Of a DNA stretch of 11,320 nt, positions 1 to 8,900 are shown one piece after another. The DNA is from Ettlia oleoabundans. Lineage: Eukaryota > Chlorophyta > Chlorophyceae > Chlamydomonadales. Position 1 is the first letter of the stretch; each line of letters begins with the position of its first letter. A model generated the notes under the pieces. It was not told where the DNA came from, searched no databases, and was given only the letters and a program-made list of their open reading frames with translations. Position numbers and translations under genes: made by a program. The stretch is taken from the NCBI GenBank assembly GCA_019693395.1, contig JAAMXP010001285.1, forward strand, positions 1 through 11,320. The letters run 5' to 3'.

Positions 1-1226
1 AACGAGACGTCCTCCTCAGCCGCTGCCGCCCCGCCCCCCCTGGGTGCTGTGCCCACCTTCACAGTCGACTCACTAGCTCACTTGCAGCAACGCCTGGAGC
101 AGCGCAACACCAGCCTGGGCTGGGGCGCCTATGGCAGCGGCATCCTCAGCCTGGCGTCGTCAGACAGCGAGGGGGGTGACGGGGGCGCTGACACCAGCAT
201 GGCAGGGGCTCCACCTGAGGGCCTGAACTTTTTGGATGCGCTGTTTGCCCTGGGGGCGGTGAATGTGAGTACTGTGAGGATGGAGGGGCACCTCGTTTGT
301 GCGGGTTGTTGGCTAGCTATCTTTGACTGCTTCAAGTTCAAGGAGCCAGTTGGTTGCTATCAACAGTGATTGCCTGATGTTCAGCCTTGGGGCAGCCTCA
401 CCTGCCCACCCAGCCAACCATTCATGTGTTATCATTGCATCTCAGGCCGCCAGTTGCAGCTTCCCGCGCATTGATAGCAGCCGGTTTGGCGTGCCGCCCG
501 ACACCCACCCAGGCGACCGCGTGCTGCACCTGGCATGCGACAACGGCGCTCTCACAAAGCTGCTGTTCAGCTCGGGGCTGCAGGTGAGAGTGTGGGTGCA
601 TATGGGGCAAGCGACCTGCATGCCGGGAGGGCAGTGGTTTGTCCTGCCTGCCGTCTGCTGTAGCGGTCAAGCAATGCACTGCACAGGCTTGCACTCCCTC
701 CTCTTTCGTGCCTGCCCCAATGTGCCTCCTACTCAATCCTTCTGCATCTACTTCTGTACTCCCGCAGGTCATTGGCGTGGATGAGGACGTCGCAGCAGCG
801 CACCGGCGGGGCCTTCGGGCCGTGCAGCTGCAGCCGCTGGTGCTGGGTGCGGGGGCACTTGAGCCGGAGCTCAGGGCCATTGGGGGCCTGTTTGATGCTG
901 CCGTGTACTTTGCCCCCGCCAGTAGCACCACAAGCAGCAGCAGCAGTAGCGACGGCAGCAGCAGTGAGGTTAGCTGCAGCCATGACAGCAGCAGCGCCAT
1001 GCAGCTTGCTAATGGCAGCGCAGGCCTGGTCCAGAGCTGGTGGCGTGGGGACAGCCTGGCGGAGCTGCGGCGGGTGCTGAAGCCTGGCGGCAGGCTGTGT
1101 GTACAAGCGCCGGTGCCAGATGCCGTGGCAGTGAAACAGCAGCTGGAGCAGGGAGGGTTCTGTGTGCTTGCCTGGGACCAGGTTGAGCCGGGCGTCTTGC
1201 GCCTGGTGGCAGCAGCTGCGGCCTAG
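1..1226 (+). CDS. SAM-dependent methyltransferase-like protein, 5' partial
   Basis: Three exons are visible: 1-264, 446-583 and 768-1226 (stop TAG 1224-1226). Both introns are phase 0, with GTGAGT and GTGAGA donors and CAG acceptors, giving 286 residues. The frame is open to the left edge, so the start lies outside the window. The fold resembles a class I SAM-binding Rossmann domain. The motif I region VLHLACDNG is at about residues 114-122, the acidic motif II VIGVDED at 135-141, and the post-I motif LRRVLKPGGRLCV around 233-247, as in Methyltransf_11-type proteins. The usual D/E-x-G-x-G of motif I is replaced by H-L-A-C-D, so SAM binding may be weak or lost. A Ser-rich insert at about residues 186-211 separates core strands. 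The substrate is unknown and no closer family is recognised. The gene converges on the next gene. Confidence is high for coding and moderate for the methyltransferase-fold call. Confidence 0.8.
921..996 (+). repeat. AGC-type trinucleotide run encoding a Ser-rich insert
   Basis: A degenerate AGC/AGT run inside the last exon of the methyltransferase-like gene encodes a serine-rich, low-complexity segment between two core strands of the fold. Such runs are common in GC-rich green algal genes. It is probably a surface loop and may vary in length between strains. Confidence 0.6.
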
Positions 1227-1981
1227 GGAGCTCGGAACTAGTTGTAGGTGTTTACACTGTGTCACTTTTGATTTGACGACACATGCATGTCCCAAGAACG
1301 CGTAATCAACAGTTTACAACTGCTGTGCTGAACATGGTATTGTTTGTTAGACAAACGGGCAAGCATTGGTGTGGAAACAGGTTCTGGTAGCTGCTGAAGG
1401 GGTGCATCCTGATGAGCACCACAAAGACCCTCTCTTCAACCGTCGGCTGCAACAGTGCCTGTATGTGGCTGACATTCACTTAATCAATGGCTCCCCCCGC
1501 TGCCCATCCTGTCGTGTTCCTCCTGCACAGCACACCAGCATTTAGTCAGCACAACGAACCATACTACAGCACAAGATAGCTGGCGCAGGCTGCATCAGAA
1601 CGGTGCTGCAGCAACTTACCTGGGTTCACGCCTTGCACTTGCACCGCTCATCAACCGGTGTGTCTCTCAGTGCACTGTCAATGTGCCTGTTACAATAAAT
1701 CAAACGGGCATTATGACAAGTAAGGGTCATCAAGCCCAGAAAACCAGACCACTTGGGATGCAGCAGAAAGGCTGCTGGAGCCACCTCAGCATTTCCCATG
1801 CAGCTAGCGCATACCCAAAAGGCCTACCTCCCGCAACCGCCCCACGTGGGCTTGCGACAATTTGCACAGGTTTGCTTGTAGCACATCCTGCAGGAGCAGC
1901 GGCAACAGCATGCCCATGGCAACGGGCGAAGTGGTGGAGATGCAGCGCAAGCAGACCGTGCAGGCCTCGCCCAGGTGCAGG

Positions 1982-1986
1982 TGTAA
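1982..1986 (+). terminator. Candidate poly(A) signal TGTAA for the methyltransferase-like gene
   Basis: TGTAA is the known poly(A) signal of green algae such as Chlamydomonas. This is the first + strand copy I found after the stop at 1226. It would imply a 3' UTR of about 770 nt, long but within the range known for chlorophytes. The motif is short, so the call rests on position. Confidence 0.35.
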
Positions 1987-2430
1987 CTGAGCATCTCTTG
2001 GCGGCCGTTCTGCACCGTGTTCCAGGCATTGGCGACCTGTCTCATCACCTGTTCTGCGTTACCAACTAACAGGAGTAAGCTGTGTGTTGCCGAGGTTGGG
2101 TTTGTGGGGTGTTTGTCAGTGGGCCCTGCAAAGGCAACAGTAGAGCAGCTCTGACTGTGGTGGTCGGATTGACGGTTTAAGTCTCGCCGGTTCAGGACGC
2201 AGAGCCAGCAAGAATAAACACAGGTTGAGCGGGCACAAGTATGCGCTCGAGTGTGCGCGAACCTGTCACCTGGATCACCGGATAGCTGACGAAATGTTAT
2301 GTGTATAAGACGCAAAAGGCCGAAAAGAACCCCTAGGAAGGTTTCATTACTACATTTCTGACGTAATATACTGTATCTGCTCTCGGTCAGCAGGCAGTAC
2401 AGCCACCCTCCCGATTGTCACAACTAGCAT

Positions 2431-2435
2431 TTACA
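2431..2435 (-). terminator. Candidate distal poly(A) signal TGTAA (TTACA on +)
   Basis: This minus-strand TGTAA lies about 100 nt downstream of the stop at 2536-2534 of the duplicated membrane-protein gene. It would serve as an alternative to the nearer copy at 2493-2497. Confidence 0.35.
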
Positions 2436-2492
2436 CTACTAACCGTGAAAAACAACTGAACCTGCCGAAGGCAACGAGGATAACTACGTATG

Positions 2493-2497
2493 TTACA
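2493..2497 (-). terminator. Candidate proximal poly(A) signal TGTAA (TTACA on +)
   Basis: This minus-strand TGTAA lies about 37 nt after the stop of the membrane-protein gene when its last GC-AG intron is spliced. Its position independently favours a gene end near 2534 over one at 2827. Confidence 0.45.
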
Positions 2498-2533
2498 GCG
2501 ATGAAGGCAGGAAGCATGCCAGTTCTCGCTGCT

Positions 2534-5275
2534 TCATGCTGCCGCCTTCGCGGCGCCACCACCGAAGAGACCCAGACCGCCCGCCAGCGCCGCTGTTGCC
2601 CACGCTCCCACCACCCAGGACAGCATCGGGCCACCCTGGTTGGCTGTCAGCATTGGTACCAGCACTGCAGGCAGGCAACGTACAGACAGGCGGACAGGGA
2701 ACAAGGCATGAGCAAGGCATTGCAACGCCTTGCCTAGCACTGCACAGTAAAGTGGACGTACTCAGCTGCAGCACCACACCCGCGGTTTCAGGCAGGGTTC
2801 AGACTCCTGAAAGCAGGAAAACCTTTCTACTTGCCTGCCAGGTGGCCCAGGGCAGCAGCAGTGACACCCAGGTTTAGGGTCTTGGCCACGGGCTCATTCA
2901 GACGTCCCTCATCTGCCAGCTTCTGCATAGGGGAGGGTGATGAAAAAAAAAACAGAAGTCAGTGACAACGCTCACTGCGTGGGCTCAGTCCCGCACCACG
3001 ACAGTCTAGCACAAGTGTTGCAGCCACCGCAAGGCACGCAGCAGCCCTTCAGCCTCACCTTCAGGCTGTACGTCACTGCCGGGGCAACAGTCATCAGGCC
3101 GCCGCCAACACATTGCCACCTGGAGACAAGTGTAAAGCATATGTTGTGTAACTTGATGCTTGCAATCTATGGTCAGCACATGGGCTCGCCCAATGTGGCC
3201 GAGGCTTACAAGTGCAGTGGACAGGCCGACAGTGATACAGCGACGTTGCACACTAGACAGATGCTGCAGCATGCTGCTGGCAACTCAGCCTGACAGTTGT
3301 GAGTTGCCAGCACCCACCAGAAGAAAGCGTCCACGCCCTTGACAAAACTGCAGTGGTGGCGGAGGGAGCAGCAGGAAAAAATACAAAAGGGTTTATGTTT
3401 AAATGGCATCCACAGCTGCAGAAACCAGTTTGCAGCCGACACAGGTTGCTTATATACTATTGATGTTTTACCATAACATGACAACTCACCCAAACACATT
3501 GGCCAGGCTCATGCCGGGGGCGAACAGGTAGGAAGCACCGGCCAGGGCCAGCACAGGAGTAAGCAGTGAGTACAGCCCGCTCTGCAAGCCCGTCACCCTG
3601 CGCATGTGCAGATGCGGCGGTAACAGAGCGAAAAATATGACAAAGAAAAGAACCAACCGATGCCGCACGGCTATTGCGTTTTGCTGCCAGTATGTACTCA
3701 CTTCAGGTGGTCTGGCACTGCCCCAAAGTAGCTCTTCACGGCTTCACCCAGCTTCAACCCGCCGTTGGTCTTGACATAGTGCTGCAGGACAGACACGCAT
3801 GTGCAGTAGTTGCAGAAGCTGATGCAGAGGTTCCAGAGGTTGCATTTTGACAGCTGTAATGAGCTAACTTGTTCGACTCGACAATGATGAAGATAGCAGC
3901 CCACCCTAAAATCTATGAGCAGCTTGCAGGCTCAGCACCACTGCAGGCACAGCAATGGCTGTGTGTACATGTACCTGGTAGGGCACCAGGAAGGTGAGGC
4001 CCATGACGGCAGCACCAGACAGGAGCGAGGTCATGGTGATGGAGGGGGAGTACAGGGCGTGCAGCGCAATGGCGCCTGCACCATAGAACATGGCTTTCTG
4101 AACATTGCCACCCACATGTCTCTGCGTTGCCCTACCAAGTACGCAGCACTGTGATGTGTTCATGCAAGAACAATCGTGTTAAGCATACAGAAGACGAAGA
4201 GGCGCAATTGCAGTGCACCTGATGAGAAGCCCATGAGGCCCAGCTGCAAACGCTGGGCGGTAGGCGAGGCCAGCTGCCCGCGGTCAGCCAGCTGCTTGAG
4301 CCCAAAAGAGGCGGCTGAGCCCACACCGGCCCCGCACCCCAGCAGCTTCACCAGCGCCTGAGACTCAAAGCCCTGGGGCAAAGCAGCACCTGCAGGGTAG
4401 GGGGTAAGAGGAGGACAACCTGGGTTCCAGCATGGTTCACCTGGAGGCATGCAGGAGGGCAAGCTGGCAAGCACGAACCCCTGGTGCGGGGGTACAGTGC
4501 CTGCCCAACCCCTGATGTTCATTCAGCAAGTAGAAAGGGTAACCCTTGGCAAGCCTGTGCAACACCTCTGTTCCTCACCAGGGAAGAATAGGTTGGCGAG
4601 GGCGGTGGGCGCCATGAAGCAGGTGGCAGCCAGGCCCGCGTGCGCAGCAGCCAGCAGTGTGTAGCCGCCTGAACCCTCGTCGACGCTGCCGGGGCCCCCA
4701 GAAGACCCACCTCCCCCTACGGCCATCGTGGCCATAAAACAGGGATGTTGTTTGGGTTCCAGTCATTTGCATTGGTGGATGCGTGTTCACATTCCACAGA
4801 GCAATGCTTGCTTGTTTGGAGTAAGGGCTTACCGGTAGTGGCACTGGGGTTATTGAAGCTGCTGCCCGGCTGGGCCGTCAGCAGGGTCGAACCTGTAGGA
4901 CCGGTATAGCAACAAAGTAGGTGGGCGCATGCATTTCATCCTTGGATACAAGGCGCCATGCGCTTGTCCACTGCCCTCCTTGCCCGGTATACACCTACCG
5001 TTGTGCAGTGGCCTGACAACCCCTAGCCCTCGGCCGCCCTTGGACCTCCCCTGCTCCTCATCACTGGTGTTCAGCGAGAAAGGCGAGCCTGTCAAGGCGA
5101 GGCGCGAGGCCGCCCCGCCATACTCCTCGAGCAGCGTCCTCCAGCCACCAGCCTTGGCCCCGCCAACCTGCTCAGCCAGGCCGGCGCTGTGGCCTAGGCC
5201 TGCGCAGGCCAGCGTGGCCGAGGAGCGCAGTTTAAAGACTGCACCCGCCCTGCTGAGAGCCCTCAGATGCATCAT
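2534..5275 (-). CDS. Polytopic membrane protein with two homologous four-helix halves, function unknown
   Basis: Eleven exons join in phase: 5275-4999, 4892-4833, 4668-4579, 4389-4219, 4075-3975, 3781-3702, 3597-3490, 3347-3318, 3119-3059, 2922-2835 and 2664-2534 (stop TGA), giving 398 residues. The ATG at 5275-5273 is the first in-frame ATG after an in-frame stop at 5320-5318, assuming no 5' intron. The N-terminus (M-M-H-L-R-A-L-S-R-A) is basic with no acidic residue until about 33, like a mitochondrial or plastid presequence. After a low-complexity region, repeat 1 (about 115-233) and repeat 2 (about 268-390) each hold about four hydrophobic helices. The halves share GLKQLADRGQLASPTA / SLKKLADEGRLNEPVA and ALANLFF / SLANVFG. 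The linker at 234-267 looks soluble. I do not recognise the family. Uncertain points: the exon-3 acceptor (4668 or 4716; the latter adds 16 Gly-rich residues) and the exon-4 donor (4219 or 4189). Repeat alignment favours 4219. Confidence 0.82.
2665..2834 (-). other. GC-AG intron (last intron of the duplicated membrane-protein gene)
   Basis: The donor reads CAG|GCAAGT, the consensus for GC donors, and the acceptor reads TTGCCTGCCTGCAG. The phase is 1 on both sides. Splicing restores a fourth helix to repeat 2 that matches repeat 1. Reading through instead meets TAG at 2829-2827, which overlaps the donor, and gives a shorter protein ending in HLAGK. Confidence 0.75.
3318..3347 (-). other. 30-nt microexon of the membrane-protein gene
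   Basis: The acceptor CACTGCAG and donor TG|GTGGGT flank 30 nt that enter with one base and leave with two, matching the neighbouring exons. It encodes F-V-K-G-V-D-A-F-F plus two split codons (Gly and Trp). With it, repeat 2 (K-G-V-D-A-F-F-W-W-Q) lines up with repeat 1 (Q-G-F-E-S-Q-A-L-V-K). Without it, repeat 2 is 10 residues short just before its second helix. Confidence 0.75.
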
Positions 5276-5285
5276 TTTCAGGGAG

Positions 5286-5318
5286 CTATTGAGTATTGTC
5301 TGCTTGAGCTTCAAACAT
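5286..5318 (-). other. Possible upstream ORF, 10 codons
   Basis: An ATG at 5318-5316 opens a 10-codon frame ending in TAG at 5288-5286. It is out of frame with the main ATG and ends 10 nt before it. If the transcript starts farther upstream, this uORF would tune translation of the membrane protein. The transcription start is unknown. Confidence 0.3.
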
Positions 5319-5467
5319 CAACCACCCCATTTCGTGCCGGTTTCATCCCAGCTTCCAAGGTTACGCTTTGGGATGTGTTGCTGAAAGGGGATTGGTAGCA
5401 GTCGCCTTCTTGTCGATACTTCGCTGCTTTGACACTGCATGCGCAAGTCTATGGACCCTTCAACAAG

Positions 5468-5483
5468 GTGCTGACGTCAGCAC
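5468..5483. promoter_or_regulatory. Perfect 16-bp palindrome with TGACGTCA core (bZIP/CRE-like site)
   Basis: The sequence GTGCTGACGTCAGCAC is identical to its reverse complement. TGACGTCA is the classical CRE and plant C-box core bound by bZIP dimers. It sits in the divergent promoter, about 190 bp from the left gene's ATG and 260-500 bp from the right gene's possible starts. Binding is inferred from the motif and location. Confidence 0.5.
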
Positions 5484-5699
5484 AACGGGCGGGCACCCCA
5501 ATGCACCGTGCTATCTAAGACCGCGGGCATGTCCTGCTCTGACCTTTCATTTCAAAGTGCTCTATGCGGGGAGTGTATGCGTAAAACCATAACATTGACC
5601 ATGGGCCAACTGGTACTACTTGGTGCCCGTGTTAGCCTTGTTGAGATGTCTGGGCAGATAGGCAATTTGTGCACGGGTTCTTGATTTTCTGTAGTGGGT

Positions 5700-5705
5700 T
5701 ATAAT
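5700..5705 (+). promoter_or_regulatory. TATA-like element
   Basis: TATAAT lies about 37 bp before the ATG at 5742 and about 80 bp before the ATG at 5785. That is a sensible place for a TATA box if the gene starts at one of these, and too far upstream if translation starts at 5986 without an upstream intron. Confidence 0.3.
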
Positions 5706-5741
5706 CTGGCTCATAGGGCCTCCAACGGCGAGGAAGCAGAG

Positions 5742-5985
5742 ATGGCGGGTGAGCTGTGCTGCACAGAGTGCCTCGACTTGATCAATGGCAGCAAGCCTAG
5801 GTCATTGTCCTGCAGGAAGCCCGATGGCTTTCAACCGTTGCAATCTCAGATCGCCACGGCTGCGCTGCGGCACTGTTGTTCCGCCCATCTCTCATCGGCT
5901 GCCGCCACCCCGCCACAGTGCTTGGTTTGCAGCCAGCCATGGTACCACGCCCTGCTTTGCATGGTTTGTGTTACGTCCGCTCTGA
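5742..5985 (+). other. Candidate 5' exons: transit-peptide-like frame upstream of the exonuclease-ATPase gene
   Basis: The frame from ATG 5785 encodes MAASLGHCPAGSPMAFNRCN followed by an Arg/Ser/Pro-rich stretch with almost no acidic residues, as in chloroplast transit peptides. It is in the same frame as ATG 5986 but is stopped by TGA at 5983-5985, immediately before it. Splicing could remove the stop. ATG 5742 with a good donor (GCGG|GTGAGC after 5748) can join in phase to acceptors after 5813 (CCTGCAG) or 6025 (CTTGCAG). A weak donor after 5941 (G|GTACCA) can also join 6026 in phase. If none is used, this stretch is 5' UTR. Confidence 0.35.
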
Positions 5986-8900
5986 ATGGTTGCTGACCAG
6001 ATCAACGTTGCTGCCCAGCTTGCAGCGCCGCTACCGAGAAGTGTGGCCCTTAAATTCACCAGCTTGGAGGCAGCAAAGGACTGCCTTGGCCTGCTTGTGA
6101 ATGCTACCCTCCCCGGATCAGAAGTGCTCACCAAACTTCAGGGCCTCGTGCTCAAATGCCTCGTGAGATGCGGCCTTAGGCAGGGCAATGGCAACAGCTA
6201 CCAGCTGCATGCTGTCCTGACGGCGCAACTTGGGCAGGCAGTTCAGGCGGCGGTGCTGCGTTGCAGCCAGCTGGCGGCGGTGTACAGATCACCAGGCTTC
6301 ACTCTTCTGGACCTGCTGCAGCAGCTACAGGCGAAGGGGCTGGCCAAAGTTGCTATGGTTGGATTGATAAAATATGCAGCTGCATTACCGGAGCCGCTGC
6401 TGCAGCATCAGGCCTCCTTGCAGCAGGCGGCACCGAGCCCAGCTCAACTACCGCTTCCAGTATCACTGAAATCAGCCAGCGCAGGCAGCAGTTCCACCAG
6501 TGCTGGTGCAACTCAGGTACCACGAGGTATTGACGTTGCGCTGCAGCCAGACTTGTGGCCTCTGAACGGAACGACAAACTGCTCCAAGAGTGGCATCATC
6601 TTCGAGCTGCATGGCGCGATTCTCAACGCTATACCAGGTGTACCAACTTCAAAAATGTCAATCTGTAGTGTGCTGTGGAGTAGCGAACATTCATAAAATA
6701 TGGATGATTGCACGCTGCTCTGCAGGCACAGGGATCAAGCAGCGGCTGCAGCAGGCTGCTCTGGGCACCCTCCTGCGCCTGGGATGCAATCTTGTGGGTG
6801 CTTGCCGCCTGCACCAAGAGCCCGTTACTGCTTCAAATGCCCGGGAACGGATGGAGCAATACCTTGCCAGTCGCAGCGATTTGGCTCCCCTGCTGACCGC
6901 CTTTCAACAGCAGTATAGGAGCTCCGTGGCGGAGGTCTTGCAAGCACCAGCATGTCGCCAGCTGGTGGAGCTCAGCTTATCAGGAGGCGAGCCGCATATT
7001 ACGCTGCGCCTTGACTGCCTGGTTTTCAGTTGCCAACTGGCCCAGGCGGGCGCCGGACTGGCTTCTCCTTCAACACCGGCAATGCCGCCATCCCTGCTAC
7101 AGCAGAAGGAGAAGCAGCCAGAACGGCCAAGCACCGCTGCTTCTGAAAGCAGCACAGTGAATGGCAGCACAAAGCATGTTGTGATGCAGCCTGGCAGGTC
7201 CCCTGCTTCTGTGGCAAGCTTGCCATTGCCCCATTTACCTCAGGGGGCTGCCATGTGCTCCACACAGCAACCACTGGTGCCAGCAGTGGTGTGCGTGGAG
7301 CGTATGCCCACAGCCAAGCTTGTAACCACTGAACAGCAGGCAGCCGCCGCTGTGGCCCAGCTGATGTGTGCCAGCGAGGTTGCCATGGACTGTGAGGGTA
7401 ACCTGCAGCGCTGCGGCAGCATTGCCCTCATCCAGCTTTTTGCTCTGCCCGACAGCCCAATGGGCCAGGACAGCGGGGCTGCCAGCAGCAGCAGCGGCAG
7501 TGATGGCAGTGCTATGGCTGGCAGCCCAGACCGCTGCTATGTATTTGACCTGCATGTTATGACAGAGGAGCAGCGCAAGGGGGCGATGCGGCAACTGGCC
7601 CGCCTGTTGGAGAGCCCAGACACAATCAAGGTAGGCACCAGGGCATCGCCTTTTTCAATCATTTCAGAGCAGACAGCATCGTGGCTCAGCAGCATGTGTT
7701 CAAGCACCAGTGCACATTGTACGCATCATGGATGTTGCAGCCAATGAGGAGGGTTGAGCTCCCTGAGAGTCAACCAAGGCTCCTACAGCCAACCTTCGGG
7801 CCTGCACTGCAGGTTCTGCACGATTGCCGCGGCGACTGCGAGGCGCTCTTCTACCTGCACGGCATACGCGTCAACGCCGTCTGGGACACGCAGGCAAGGG
7901 AGGGGCTGGTGGGCACTCTTCCAAACAATGGGGCAGACATCGAGAGCAACAGATCGTTGTGAATGTGCTTTTGGATGCAGCTTTTGTGCTGGCACCCGCT
8001 GCGCTCCAACGTAGCAGCCCTCCCTCCTCCCTGCCGCAGGTGGCCTTTGGCCTGCTCCAATTCCTGTCCAGCGTGGGTGGCGGCAGCGCTGGTGGGGTCA
8101 ACACTCCTGTTGGCCTAAACATGCTGCTGCAGCAGTATGAGCTGCCTCCCAACCCCCTGAAACAGCTGATGCACACCCGCATGGACCGAGAGCCGGACCT
8201 GTTCAAGCGGCGGCCGCTGGAGGCGCAAGTGCTGGACTATGCAGGTGAGCAGTAAGGTGGGTGAGACTGGCACATGTTATGGGCATGTGCTTTGGTGCTC
8301 ATGATGCGTTTGCATCCGTTGCCGTTTGCAACAACTACTTTCTGTGGGCCTGACACTGATGAACAAATGAGTGGTGACGTGAGCATCCCTCATCCAGTCG
8401 TCCTTTTGACCTGTTGTACAGTGGCGGATGTGTGGCAGCTGCTGCCAGCCCGTGCCCGCCTTGAGGCGGACCTGGGGCCTGCGGCCGCCCTCAGGCTGGA
8501 GGCACTCAGCCACGCCTACTCAGAGTGGTGCCTGGACCCTGCTGATCGATTGTGTGGGGAGGCAGGTCCCAGCTACGCGGGTGCGGTGCGGCTGCCGCTG
8601 GGCCAGGACATGGAACTGACCATTGAAGCGCCTGACTACAGGCCGAGGTGCGTGGGGAGGTGAAATGATTCTCAACAGGGTCGGAAGTGCCAGACAAGAT
8701 GGGATATCACAGGGGTGTTGCAAGGTGCATGAGTAAAGGTGATCCTCATGGGTATCAATGGGTATCTGCGGAAGTCACATGCCGCAGCTGTGACAGTTAT
8801 CGGAAGGTTATTCAAACTCTTAGTACCATGTACTACAGGTACAGCCTTGCCCTACCAGCTATGCCGGGCAATGACGAGGATCATCCTGAGGCTGCCACCA

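Larger units (their letters stand above)
1227..2533. other. Convergent intergenic region, 3' UTRs only
   Basis: This 1.3-kb stretch lies between the stop codons of two convergent genes. Open frames here (for example 1683-2069 on + and 1824-2315 on -) have no recognisable domain, splice partners or protein-like composition. I see no tRNA, rRNA, terminal repeats or transposase remnants. It probably holds both 3' UTRs and the two transcript ends. Confidence 0.6.
5276..5741. promoter_or_regulatory. Divergent promoter region
   Basis: These roughly 470 bp lie between the ATG of the minus-strand membrane-protein gene and the earliest plausible ATG (5742) of the plus-strand exonuclease-ATPase gene. 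Both genes must be driven from here, so a shared bidirectional promoter is likely. Visible elements are a CRE-like palindrome at 5468-5483, a TATA-like string at 5700-5705 facing right, and a short upstream ORF on the minus strand at 5318-5286. I see no protein-coding segment in it. Confidence 0.55.

Noticed and set aside
1694..1699. AATAAA as a poly(A) signal.
   Set aside because: Green algae mainly use TGTAA. The string sits in an AT-rich patch and could occur by chance, though it is not excluded.
1683..2315. Open frames on both strands in the intergenic region.
   Set aside because: No domain, no splice partners and no conserved-looking composition. They fit chance ORFs in GC-rich UTR sequence.
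2712..2733. Hairpin with a 7-bp stem (GCAAGGC / GCCTTGC) and an 8-nt loop.
   Set aside because: It lies within an intron and is short, with no terminator or RNA-gene context. Chance is likely.
2827..2829. TAG as the normal stop of the membrane-protein gene.
   Set aside because: It lies just inside a consensus GC donor. Splicing to 2664 is in phase, restores the repeat's last helix and places a TGTAA signal close after the new stop.
4523..4735. Minus-strand frame starting MATMAVGGGG as a separate gene start.
   Set aside because: Its start is better explained as intron, with the acceptor before 4668 (or 4716). From there the frame is exon 3 of the membrane-protein gene, joined in phase upstream and downstream.
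8747..8766. Tandem copies of a 10-mer (ATGGGTATCA/T).
   Set aside because: Only two copies inside an intron; too small to carry meaning.
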